From a virus: a DNA stretch of 22,710 bases. How positions within the stretch are numbered: the first letter of the stretch is position 1; every line of letters starts with the position of its first letter. The stretch is from IMG/VR virus record IMGVR_UViG_3300047668_000226, positions 1-22,710 of that record. The stretch is one strand, 5' to 3'. The notes under the pieces are model-generated. The model saw only the letters and a list, made by a program, of their open reading frames with translations, was not told where the DNA came from and made no database searches. Below are positions 5,229 to 11,932 of the stretch, in pieces. Position numbers and translations under genes: made by a program.

Positions 5229-5968
5229 AATTCCATTGGCTCTAAAATCGGCAAACGCCCATTGTCTAAAACGACCCCTACTGCTATAATGGGTTTTTTG
5301 GTGAAATTTTTTGCATAGTTTGCAGCATAAGAAAAAACATCAAACGCTGCTCCTAATTGCATAGACCATAAGAGTTCATCTTTATTGGCATGATAGATAA
5401 TTGATGTTTCAGTATGTATATGACCCTGAACAATTTTTGTGTTCCAATTGATAGCCCTATTGATAGCCCCATTTCTGCCTGAGCTACCTGTACCGTGAAC
5501 ATACATAACGCCATCTATATTGAATTTGTCAGCCCACACCCAACCTGGAGTGCCTAAAACTTCGTTAAAGTCTTTTAGCCATACGTTTGATAGTCCTGAA
5601 GCTACTAATTTTCTACTTATAATGGCATCATGATTTCCAATACATACAGTAGCTATTGGCCATTCTTCCCAAAAAGGCTTTATCTGTTCAATAGCTAAAG
5701 ACAGTTCATCACCTGCACTTTTGCCATCAGGACATATCTCATGAAATGAGGAAAATGAATTATCTAACAAATCACCTGTAAAATGAACAGCATTACAATT
5801 CCATTTATCATAGATATACTTGCAGTGGTCTAAAAAGCCAGGCTCAATGAAAGGGGCATGTAAATCTGGTATGATTAACAGCCTCCTCTCATCATTAGCC
5901 CTCATTTTTTCTAGTGCCACAATCTCATGTGGCTTTAATCTAAATCTATTATTTTGCACTATCTGCAA
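5225..5968 (-). CDS. Calcineurin-like metallophosphoesterase
   Basis: The 247-aa protein carries all the family's metal-site blocks: D35-L-H37 in IIPDLHAPF, G65-D-L-L-D69, G111-N-H-D114, H158 in YVHGTG, and G182-H-I-H185. These bind two metal ions, typically Mn or Fe, for phosphomonoester or diester hydrolysis. An N-terminal helix (NNRFRLKPHEIVALEKMRAN) precedes the fold. The substrate cannot be read from sequence; phage members of this superfamily act as protein or nucleic-acid phosphatases. It overlaps the holin candidate upstream by 20 bases and ends as ATGA with the 25-aa micro-ORF. Its place at the end of the late genes rather than among replication genes is notable. Confidence 0.85.
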   Translation of the reverse strand: MQIVQNNRFRLKPHEIVALEKMRANDERRLLIIPDLHAPFIEPGFLDHCKYIYDKWNCNAVHFTGDLLDNSFSSFHEICPDGKSAGDELSLAIEQIKPFWEEWPIATVCIGNHDAIISRKLVASGLSNVWLKDFNEVLGTPGWVWADKFNIDGVMYVHGTGSSGRNGAINRAINWNTKIVQGHIHTETSIIYHANKDELLWSMQLGAAFDVFSYAANYAKNFTKKPIIAVGVVLDNGRLPILEPMEL

Positions 5969-6131
5969 TCCCTTGACCTACCACTAGGGTAAGACAGGCA
6001 TAGAATAAGTTAGTAGCAGTTGCTTCATCAACTCCTAAGTATGTAACTAATATTGGTACTACGATACTACTTATTGCATACCAAAACTTTTTGCTTTTTA
6101 ACATTTGTCCGATTAAAAAATTCTTAAACAT
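5949..6131 (-). CDS. Holin-like small membrane protein
   Basis: The 60-aa protein has two hydrophobic segments, about residues 16-32 (WYAISSIVVPILVTYLG) and 41-56 (NLFYACLTLVVGQGIA), joined by a short acidic turn (VDEATAT), with a basic N-terminus (KNFLIGQMLKSKKF). This hairpin layout and size fit a class II holin. It follows the DUF5675-like gene after 2 bases. No family is certain, and a structural or superinfection-exclusion membrane protein is possible. Confidence 0.6.
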   Translation of the reverse strand: MFKNFLIGQMLKSKKFWYAISSIVVPILVTYLGVDEATATNLFYACLTLVVGQGIADSAK

Positions 6132-6133
6132 AA

Positions 6134-6598
6134 TTATTTATTTTTGATTATTAAATTAATATTTGAGCCGCCCAAATTTATGATTTCTTTCATAAGTAAA
6201 TCCATTGCTAAAGTTGAATTATGAACAATATTGTGTTGGCTTCCCTGACCTACTAGAATGCAACCCCTTGTGTCTTTAGCTGAATTACCACGATGGAATA
6301 ATATAAATGAGCGGTCTTTTACTTCTTGAACTAATAAGTGTAAATATTCTCTTGTTGCTGATTCTCTTGGATATCTTATCCTTACTTTATAACTACCTGT
6401 TGGAATACAGGATATACTTCTTTGATTATCTCTATATGGCAATTCTAAAGTATCACAAAATCTTTCTCCATCAATAAACAATTCCCCAATAGTAGATTCA
6501 TCAGTAAATGTATCTCTAAGGATTAAGAGATTAACGCCCTTGCCCACGATAGGTGTTTTTATCTTGCTTTGAGTGTCTACCCTTACGCTTCTTTCCAT
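6134..6598 (-). CDS. DUF5675-like protein, candidate cell-wall enzyme
   Basis: From the ATG at 6598 the product is 154 aa. The domain spans about residues 22-150: LLILRDTFTDESTIGELF, FCDTLELPYRDN, CIPTGSYKVRIRYP, then LFHRGNSAKDTRGCILVGQG (H102, G104, N105, G112, C113). The H-x-G-N ... G-C-I-L-V-G block looks like the His/Cys motif of L,D-transpeptidases, though the H-to-C spacing is shorter. With holin-like neighbours and no recognisable endolysin in the window, a cell-wall role is a reasonable guess. The start is unsettled: the frame is open to a TTG at 6652, and a GTG at 6547 (137 aa) would start nearest the domain and overlap the 34-aa ORF by only 17 bases. Confidence 0.68.
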   Translation of the reverse strand: MERSVRVDTQSKIKTPIVGKGVNLLILRDTFTDESTIGELFIDGERFCDTLELPYRDNQRSISCIPTGSYKVRIRYPRESATREYLHLLVQEVKDRSFILFHRGNSAKDTRGCILVGQGSQHNIVHNSTLAMDLLMKEIINLGGSNINLIIKNK

Positions 6599-6635
6599 TG
6601 CGCTTAGAAGCGCTCTTAACCACCTTAGAAGCCAT
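6531..6635 (-). CDS. 34-aa highly basic micro-ORF
   Basis: The 34-codon frame begins MASKVVKSASKRNGKKRKGR and ends KNTYRGQGR. About 13 of 34 residues are Lys or Arg. Its ATG immediately follows the TAA of the 52-aa ORF (TAAATGG), so it is well placed for re-initiation. The 'KGRHSK...YRGQGR' ending resembles short basic peptides I associate with phages of marine Flavobacteriia, but I cannot name a family. DNA or RNA binding is likely from charge. It overlaps the DUF5675-like gene in another frame. Confidence 0.5.
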   Translation of the reverse strand: MASKVVKSASKRNGKKRKGRHSKQDKNTYRGQGR

Positions 6636-6794
6636 TTATTTATTCTTTTCAAACTTAATGAATTTGTAAATAGTAAAAACTATTGCAAGTGTCAGCGAAA
6701 CAAGTGTTAAAATCTCGTTACAGTCTGTTATGCTGAAGCCAATAGCTGAGCCGTTAGCTAACCCTACTTGTATTGTGTCTTTTAGATTTGTCAT
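6636..6794 (-). CDS. 52-aa single-pass membrane protein, possible holin component
   Basis: The frame begins MTNLKDTIQVGLANGSAIGF and has one hydrophobic segment at about residues 28-44 (ILTLVSLTLAIVFTIYKFI), ending in a basic tail (KFEKNK). An amphipathic N-terminus, one membrane helix and a charged C-terminus suit a small class III holin or an accessory membrane protein. It is directly followed by the 34-aa basic ORF. It overlaps the 40-aa ORF upstream by 41 bases, so one of the two starts may be wrong, although only one ATG is available here. Confidence 0.55.
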   Translation of the reverse strand: MTNLKDTIQVGLANGSAIGFSITDCNEILTLVSLTLAIVFTIYKFIKFEKNK

Positions 6795-6876
6795 TATTAT
6801 TTAATTTAGGCTTGGTTTCCAAGTAGGATTTTAGCTTAGTTATATTTATTGATTTTGGTTTGTAGTGTTTCTTCAT
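6754..6876 (-). CDS. 40-aa basic micro-ORF
   Basis: This frame begins MKKHYKPKSINITKLKSYLE and ends NTSRVS. It is strongly basic and has no hydrophobic segment. Its ATG overlaps the TAA of the connector-like gene as TAATG, a coupling also used at several undoubted gene junctions in the window. The 41-base overlap with the next ORF counts against it somewhat. Function unknown. Confidence 0.42.
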   Translation of the reverse strand: MKKHYKPKSINITKLKSYLETKPKLNNNDKSKRHNTSRVS

Positions 6877-7433
6877 TAATCTGATGCAGATAAAAAGTTT
6901 CTTAAAGTAAGTTTATTTCCTTGTGGTGGTGTTTCAAGATTCATGCCGTTGTAGTAGTTTTCACTTGAAGGGCTGACATCTGCACCTGTATTGGTTGAGT
7001 AGGCAGGAAAACTAGATGAATTATTACATATATAGTCTATCAGGCGTTCACGATAATAACTTGCTGTATTAAGCACCTCTTCCCGAAGGTGTTGGCTCTC
7101 TTCCGTTGATAAGGAATTACCTGTTTCTGAGGTTTTGGAATAAATATTCCCATTCTCAAATTTAAACCTAAGATAAGGAATAGCCATATAGACACTATAT
7201 CCTGGCAAACAGTCCGAAATATAATCATCTACTAAGGTCTTATCTGCTCCTGCTAAAGTACCTGCTGTAATTTGAGCTTTAAGGTGGTCTGAAAGGTCTG
7301 TGCCTAGAGCTGTTTCAATATGGAGCTTCTGTGCTTCACGCACAAAAGGGAGCAAAATGGCAGGGTCAATATTAAGGTTCAATGCTGTTGAATCCTTTAG
7401 TTTCTGTTCTGATATAAAAAGTACGTAGCTCAT
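6876..7433 (-). CDS. Head-tail connector-like protein (DUF6712-like)
   Basis: The 185-aa protein matches a pattern common in Bacteroidota phages: an N-terminal FISEQKLKDSTALNLNIDPA, then FVREAQKLHIETALGTDLSD, a helical core with CLPGYSVYMAIPYLRFKFEN, and a helix TASYYRERLIDYICNN. Those proteins are thought to be head-completion or connector subunits of the gp6/gp15 helical type. The C-terminal 40 residues are polar and probably flexible. It follows the portal after 6 bases, the expected partner of a connector. The family name is from memory of this pattern, not a search. Confidence 0.66.
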   Translation of the reverse strand: MSYVLFISEQKLKDSTALNLNIDPAILLPFVREAQKLHIETALGTDLSDHLKAQITAGTLAGADKTLVDDYISDCLPGYSVYMAIPYLRFKFENGNIYSKTSETGNSLSTEESQHLREEVLNTASYYRERLIDYICNNSSSFPAYSTNTGADVSPSSENYYNGMNLETPPQGNKLTLRNFLSASD

Positions 7434-7439
7434 AATTCT

Positions 7440-9455
7440 CTAATTTAAAAATCCATTATTTTTCATTGTCTTAGGGGCTTTTGCTACCAAAGGACTATTT
7501 TTTTTTAATGTAAACCCCTCGCTAATTGCTTTTGCTTCAGATATTATCTGCTTACTATTAATATCAGCTTTAGCATTTCTTAGTGATGTTTTGTAAATCT
7601 TACGCTCCCAAAAATGATGACAGTTCCCACCTCCTTTATAAAATTTGTGTTTTGAACAATTATTTAACCATATAGAATAGGTAGCACTATTCCCTTTAGG
7701 CCCCCAACCTTTATTTACAGGCTTCCCTGTTAATTGTAAAATATCCTCCTTACGATATATTTTTTTGGCATTCATCATAAGTCTGCAAAACTCTCTTGTT
7801 TCTCCCTCTTGACTTAATGCAGTATCTTTAGTGTAAAAGTATCGGACTTTGTAGTATTCATTGTAAGATTCATTAACTCCATCTTGATTGCTACTTGCAT
7901 TTGGTCTAGCAGTTCCTGTTGATGCTAGTTCTGTTTTCCCTTCAACTAATTTATTTAATTCAGCTTCAAAGTCAAAATCTTCATGCTCACCATTAACATT
8001 TTCTTCATCTATCAACTCCCAATCTTCTGACATATCCTCACCAAACTCTTCAATAAATCTAGATAGTTCTGTTGCCTCTTCATGCCCCTCACAAGCCATA
8101 TAGCCTGTTGTACCATCTAAATCATGCTCATGGTACCCTACACACCCTAAAGTCTTAGAATGCGCCTCAGCCTCTTCTATGGTGCTAAAAACAGGCTTCC
8201 CATCTACCATACCAACTTTACTAAAATCCTCTCTTACTTCTACATCTACATCTAAAGGTTCATATCCCATTTCTTCACGAATCTCATTAGGTGTTAAAAC
8301 AGCAGCCAAATCTTGATTTGTAAATTTAGTTGTTATTGGTTTAAGCTGAACAAACTGAACAGGCATATCCATATCATTTACCTTGAAGATTTTACTTAAT
8401 ACTTTTAGGATTCTATTTTGGAAATTTACAATTACAGTATTATGATAAAAATTAGCCGCTGAATTTAGTTCATCAGCATTTGAAGAAAACCCATTTCCTG
8501 AATCTAAGCCCATTAATGTTTTACTCGTAATTCTGTGTCCTGATGTGATGTTAGAAACTAGAAGTTCTTGGAGTGCCAAAAATTGCTTATCCAAATCACT
8601 AGGACTTATTGGTGTTATTTCAGGAACTCTTGTTTTATCATCTGAAAAAGTCAAGATGAATTTTCCTGCATTATTTTCTCCTGTAAATTTAGAGGCTAAA
8701 CTTCTTTCTATTTCGTTTCTCTCTTCAGCCGTTGGAATTCCATTTGCAAAAGAAATCATATAGCTGCCTGAAAATCCATTGCTCACATTCTGGAGGTGAA
8801 ATTCTGAAACTTTACCATCTATAAGCGCCCAATTATTACAAGAAACGTAATCAGGAATATAATAAGAGTTCATGTTAGGACTATAAAGCCCTGCATAAAG
8901 TATTTGATTTGCTGAAGTTCTGTCATTAGGATTAAAAGCAGGAACATAATAAGGCTTATTTTGTCTTGTATTTGTCCAATCAGAACTTATATAAAACCCT
9001 GTTGTCTTTCCAAACTCATCAGGCTTTGCACACCTTAATTTAGAAACATCTACATGGTAGACTTCAGCTATTTGTGTTCTATCTTGAGAATATACTATGT
9101 TAAGGGCGAAACCACCTTGTAACTTAAAGTCAAAAGAAGCCTTCACTAATACCTCATGTAGTGTTTCATTGCCATTTGCACTATCTAAAAAGTGTTGTAA
9201 TTTTACTCTAGCTTCTAAATCTCTTTCTTCTTCATCTTCAATTATAAGGTCTTTCCCACTTATCATCTCGCTAGTTGCGTTGATAATAGCAGCAGAAATA
9301 CTACTTGAATAGTAAAGGTCTATAAGGAATTGAGGGTATAAGTTCGCCCAATCCCCATTTGCATCACCATAAGAAATCCAATCCCTACCACGAACCTCTG
9401 CAACAACAGGAGCTGTTGAAGTTTCTAAATTTACACTAATAATTTTATCTTTCAT
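7440..9455 (-). CDS. Portal protein with C-terminal MuF-like extension
   Basis: Residues 1-410 of this 671-aa protein read as a portal: a clip/stem region with DLYYSSSISAAIINATSEMI, a wing with KASFDFKLQGGFALNIVYS, and SGHRITSKTLMGLDSGNGFS. Then comes NEIREEMGYEPL, the usual end of a portal core. Beyond it are two unusual segments: a Cys/His knuckle-like motif (C438, H442, H444, C455, H458) and a C-terminal domain at 535-625 with ETREFCRLMMNAKKIYRKED and C600/H603 ... C612-H-H-F-W, as in MuF-like minor head proteins. An acidic linker (about 460-510) joins them. Portals are usually 400-500 aa, so this looks like a fusion of portal and minor head protein. Confidence 0.75.
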   Translation of the reverse strand: MKDKIISVNLETSTAPVVAEVRGRDWISYGDANGDWANLYPQFLIDLYYSSSISAAIINATSEMISGKDLIIEDEEERDLEARVKLQHFLDSANGNETLHEVLVKASFDFKLQGGFALNIVYSQDRTQIAEVYHVDVSKLRCAKPDEFGKTTGFYISSDWTNTRQNKPYYVPAFNPNDRTSANQILYAGLYSPNMNSYYIPDYVSCNNWALIDGKVSEFHLQNVSNGFSGSYMISFANGIPTAEERNEIERSLASKFTGENNAGKFILTFSDDKTRVPEITPISPSDLDKQFLALQELLVSNITSGHRITSKTLMGLDSGNGFSSNADELNSAANFYHNTVIVNFQNRILKVLSKIFKVNDMDMPVQFVQLKPITTKFTNQDLAAVLTPNEIREEMGYEPLDVDVEVREDFSKVGMVDGKPVFSTIEEAEAHSKTLGCVGYHEHDLDGTTGYMACEGHEEATELSRFIEEFGEDMSEDWELIDEENVNGEHEDFDFEAELNKLVEGKTELASTGTARPNASSNQDGVNESYNEYYKVRYFYTKDTALSQEGETREFCRLMMNAKKIYRKEDILQLTGKPVNKGWGPKGNSATYSIWLNNCSKHKFYKGGGNCHHFWERKIYKTSLRNAKADINSKQIISEAKAISEGFTLKKNSPLVAKAPKTMKNNGFLN

Positions 9456-9465
9456 ATTTTTTGTT

Positions 9466-10149
9466 TTATAAACTAGCTAGTCTATCATTAACATTTGCAC
9501 TTAATGAGGCACTAGAATTTTTGTAAATCTGTATTTCTGTGATATTCCCATTATAAGGATTGTTGGCAGGTTGTCTTATACCTATTGCATCAATATCAAC
9601 TGTTCCTGTCTTAGTGTCTGTGTCAGCTTGAAGAACTCCATTCCACCACATAGAAAGTAAGCCACTTACTCTTGTTAAGACTAAATATCCTGAACTCCAT
9701 ACATCTGTTCCATCTAAAGTTAAATCTACTGCCCCTGTATTGTCTATTTTTACCCTTAAAGTAGTAGTGTTTATTATCCTTAACCATTCTCCTGCTGTTG
9801 TAACATCAGCCAGAACAGTTCCAAAAGGAGTAACAGGGCTAAGTTTTACGCCAACTGTAAAGTCTGCTGTAATACTCATTTGACTTGAAGAAGAAAGGTG
9901 TTCTCCTGTGCCATCAAACTCTAGGTATTCTCCTGCTACATTCCATTCAGGCATTTTAGCCGCATCTGTTTGAGCCATGTGATAAGCATTACCAGATGAA
10001 TCTTCCCAATTTGAAACATCAGCACCACTTAATGTAATCCCTGTATTTTTTTGATACCACGAAAGTAGGTCAGCATCATCAGTAGGCAACCATGACCCCC
10101 CAAGACTTTTAGAAGATACTAAACTTAATGCTTGTTTAAGTGCTAACAT
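9466..10149 (-). CDS. LamG/concanavalin-like lectin-domain virion protein
   Basis: From the ATG at 10149 the product is 227 aa. It opens with an alpha-helical stretch (MLALKQALSLVSSKSLGG), then DLLSWYQKNTGITLSGADVS and NWEDSSGNAYH. A beta-rich jelly-roll follows with EYLEFDGTGEHLSS, DFTVGVKLSP, WLRIINTTTLRVKID, LVLTRVSGLLSMWWNGVLQ and NGNITEIQIYKNSSAS. This is the LamG/concanavalin A-like pattern, which usually binds sugars. On a virion it could contact host surface glycans. The ATG overlaps the stop of the gene upstream as TAATG, which decides the start over a longer frame opening at 10173. Confidence 0.72.
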   Translation of the reverse strand: MLALKQALSLVSSKSLGGSWLPTDDADLLSWYQKNTGITLSGADVSNWEDSSGNAYHMAQTDAAKMPEWNVAGEYLEFDGTGEHLSSSSQMSITADFTVGVKLSPVTPFGTVLADVTTAGEWLRIINTTTLRVKIDNTGAVDLTLDGTDVWSSGYLVLTRVSGLLSMWWNGVLQADTDTKTGTVDIDAIGIRQPANNPYNGNITEIQIYKNSSASLSANVNDRLASL

Positions 10150-10436
10150 TATATAGGCTGTTCGTAATAACAAAGACCAACACCACTAGCTAAATCTACT
10201 GCTGTGACATTAAGAAAAATTGTTGTTCCTGCTGCCATTGTTGCTCCATGAAGATTTGTTATATCACTTCCACCTCCTGCAATTGCATTAGCTGCTGCTA
10301 TTGTAGTTATAACACTTTCCACAGGAAAATGAATACAATAATAATCTTTACCTGTCATTGCAGTTGTGCTTATTACATCACATCTATTTTTTCCCATTTG
10401 CTCTGTTAAAAGCTGTTGTACGTTTTCTATTGCCAT
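10149..10436 (-). CDS. Small virion-associated protein, unknown
   Basis: The 95-aa protein opens MAIENVQQLLTEQMGKNRCD and then is rich in Ala, Gly and Thr (IAAANAIAGGGSDITNLHGA). The beta-rich C-terminus resembles small decoration or head-fibre proteins. I do not recognise the family. It is paired with the LamG-like gene by a TAATG overlap, suggesting that the two products are made together and perhaps assemble together, for example an anchor plus a lectin. Confidence 0.62.
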   Translation of the reverse strand: MAIENVQQLLTEQMGKNRCDVISTTAMTGKDYYCIHFPVESVITTIAAANAIAGGGSDITNLHGATMAAGTTIFLNVTAVDLASGVGLCYYEQPI

Positions 10437-10452
10437 TTTATTTATTTATTTA

Positions 10453-11157
10453 TTAACCTGTATATATATAATTGTTTTCTTGAATACTAGCCACAATACT
10501 AGCTGTTTGTGTTTCCCCTACACTTGAAAGAGTCACAGAAGGGGCTTCTGTATATCCATTTCCTGCATTTATTATTGTAACTGTATCTACTACTCCTGCT
10601 AATATAGTGCAGGTTGCTGTTGCTTGTGTTATATTATCACCTACTATTGTGATTGTAGGGGCTATACCATAACCAGAACCACCATAAGCTATATCTAAAG
10701 TAATAACATGACCACCATTTTGAGTATATTGCACTTCTTCAGTTCCTGTCTGCTCTGAAACTAAAAGCTTCCCCTTTGTAACCAACCCCTCTACAATTCC
10801 AAATCTAGGATTCACAGGGAGCATAACAGCTAACTCTGTTGCAGGGGCTAAATATTCTGTAAGTGCTACAAATGTTAAAAAGCTAACTTCATAAGCTTCA
10901 TATTTCCAATACCCAGAAGGCTTTAAATCTACTCTTCCTAAATATACATCAGGAACTGCGTTATAGCTAAACTCTAATCTTGTGTATCTATTAAAGATAT
11001 TCTCTGTTGAAGCATAAGCATACTGAATCTCTCCGCTCATATCATTAGTAAACTTTACTAAGTGTTTTATATCATCAGAATTTGCTGCTGTATTAATACG
11101 AGTGTCCTCTGTTTGTATGTAAGCTATAAAATTTGTATTGGTTGTTACTTGTATCAT
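10453..11157 (-). CDS. Virion protein with SGY-type beta repeats
   Basis: The 234-aa protein has two parts. Residues 1-100 form a beta-rich domain (LVKFTNDMSGEIQYAYASTE, RLEFSY, GYWKYEAYEV) of a kind seen in structural proteins of Flavobacteriia phages. The C-terminal part (about 155-225) has two related units, AYGGSGYGIAPTITIVG and NAGNGYTEAPSVTLSSVG, each followed by an Ala/Thr strand (ATATC.. and TASIVAS). These G-x-GY...AP-x-I/V repeats occur in surface and adhesion proteins and probably form a beta stack. It is the first gene after the terminator-like hairpin at 11228-11248. Confidence 0.65.
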   Translation of the reverse strand: MIQVTTNTNFIAYIQTEDTRINTAANSDDIKHLVKFTNDMSGEIQYAYASTENIFNRYTRLEFSYNAVPDVYLGRVDLKPSGYWKYEAYEVSFLTFVALTEYLAPATELAVMLPVNPRFGIVEGLVTKGKLLVSEQTGTEEVQYTQNGGHVITLDIAYGGSGYGIAPTITIVGDNITQATATCTILAGVVDTVTIINAGNGYTEAPSVTLSSVGETQTASIVASIQENNYIYTG

Positions 11158-11168
11158 AATTAGGGTAC

Positions 11169-11182
11169 CTATTATATAATAG
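11169..11182. repeat. Perfect 14-bp palindrome CTATTATATAATAG
   Basis: This fully self-complementary sequence lies 12 bases upstream of the SGY-protein start, just after a terminator-like hairpin. Its 12-bp core TATTATATAATA recurs at 14343-14354 and 11589-11600. It also contains TATAAT, but no -35 element is seen at the right distance. A binding site for a phage regulator is possible. Confidence 0.42.
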
Positions 11183-11227
11183 AAAAAGTCTGAATTTATT
11201 TGCTTATAGAGGTTTATAGAAAAGAAA

Positions 11228-11248
11228 AAGAGGGTATAAAACCCTCTT
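11228..11248 (-). terminator. Intrinsic terminator after the tail-tube gene
   Basis: AAGAGGG (11228-11234) and CCCTCTT (11242-11248) form a perfect 7-bp stem with a 7-base loop. On the minus strand it is followed by TTTCTTTTC, giving a U-rich tail. It lies 30 bases after the tail-tube stop. It would reduce transcription into the SGY and portal genes. Confidence 0.75.
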
Positions 11249-11277
11249 AATCAAAAATATATGAAAACTAAATAAGA

Positions 11278-11874
11278 TTATAAATTTGTTGAAATAATAG
11301 GAATTGCTACTCCTGCATCTGCATTATCAAAAGGCGTTGCACTATAGTCCACCATCATTGCAAAAGGCTCTTGCTCCATGCCATCAAAGTTCAAGGTATA
11401 TCCGTTTTTATCTCCCCATGCTGCCCCTGTGTCCATAGTACCTGCATTAAGTTCCATTCCATTTACCATACCCATAGCAATAATCACGTTATGACCATTA
11501 GCAGCCAATTGTTGATTTAATTCTGCAAAGATAATTGTTTTAGTTGCTCCTAATAATTTAATTTCTGCTTGGTCAGCACGACTTAACTTATTATATAATA
11601 CATTTATCGTTGGAGTGTAGTAAATAGTGCCATTTTCACGACTACCAACGATAGTATCTGTGGCATTTGAAACTCCAATTGGTAAACTGTATTTGTATAG
11701 ACTACTTGTACCCATGTCTAAATCTGTTATTTCTCTAACTGTATTAGGTGCTACTGTTGTATCATAAGTGATAGCAAGAACTTCATCTAATACGGCAAAA
11801 TATACTGCATTAATTCCACCACTTATTCTATTGCAATCAAGCGACCTTCCCCTTGTAAGTACTCCACATGCCAT
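11278..11874 (-). CDS. Major tail (tube) protein candidate
   Basis: The 198-aa protein is beta-rich, with VYFAVLDEVLAITYD near residue 25-38. It continues as YKYSLPIGVSNATDTIVGSR, then TPTINVLYNKLSRADQAEIK and a closing pair NAGTMDTGAAWGDKNGYTLN plus EPFAMMVDYSA. This resembles tail-tube proteins of Bacteroidota phages, which typically have a 'MnG.EL..g...TG...gD..GY.l.f.g.E..P...' ending as here. It would polymerise around the tape measure. It follows the major capsid gene and is set apart by hairpins on both sides, fitting a high-copy virion protein. Confidence 0.66.
   Translation of the reverse strand: MACGVLTRGRSLDCNRISGGINAVYFAVLDEVLAITYDTTVAPNTVREITDLDMGTSSLYKYSLPIGVSNATDTIVGSRENGTIYYTPTINVLYNKLSRADQAEIKLLGATKTIIFAELNQQLAANGHNVIIAMGMVNGMELNAGTMDTGAAWGDKNGYTLNFDGMEQEPFAMMVDYSATPFDNADAGVAIPIISTNL
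11589..11600. repeat. Intragenic copy of TATTATATAATA palindrome
   Basis: A third perfect copy of the 12-bp palindrome lies inside the tail-tube gene, where it encodes part of V-L-Y-N. Because it is coding, it weakens the idea that all copies are regulatory sites. Confidence 0.3.
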
Positions 11875-11901
11875 TTTATTTAATTTTTAAAGGTTAAAAT
11901 T

Positions 11902-11921
11902 AGGGGGTTTTTACGCCCCCT
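11902..11921 (-). terminator. Hairpin after the major capsid gene
   Basis: AGGGGG (11902-11907) pairs with CCCCCT (11916-11921) around an 8-base loop. It lies in the 58-base gap between the capsid stop and the tail-tube start. On the minus strand it is followed by AATTTTAACC, so the U tract is weak. It may be a leaky terminator or an mRNA 3' stabiliser, letting capsid messages outnumber downstream ones. Confidence 0.62.
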
Positions 11922-11932
11922 TATTTATATTA

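Noticed and set aside
6599-6652. TTG start extending the DUF5675-like protein to 172 aa
   Set aside because: It would overlap the 52-aa and 34-aa ORFs fully and add a basic leader outside the recognisable domain. ATG 6598 or GTG 6547 is more likely.
6650-6657. TAnnTTTG-like promoter element before the DUF5675-like gene
   Set aside because: TAAGTTTG is present on the minus strand, but the nearest upstream TTG is 28 bases away instead of about 20, and the site lies inside the 52-aa ORF.
7040-7228. A 62-codon minus-strand frame inside the connector gene
   Set aside because: It is a shifted frame inside a better supported gene, with no coupling to either neighbour.
11174-11181. Sigma-70 -10 box within the TATTATATAATA palindrome
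   Set aside because: TATAAT is present by virtue of the palindrome, but no -35 element is seen 16-18 bases upstream, and the copy at the protease start would begin transcripts inside the gene.
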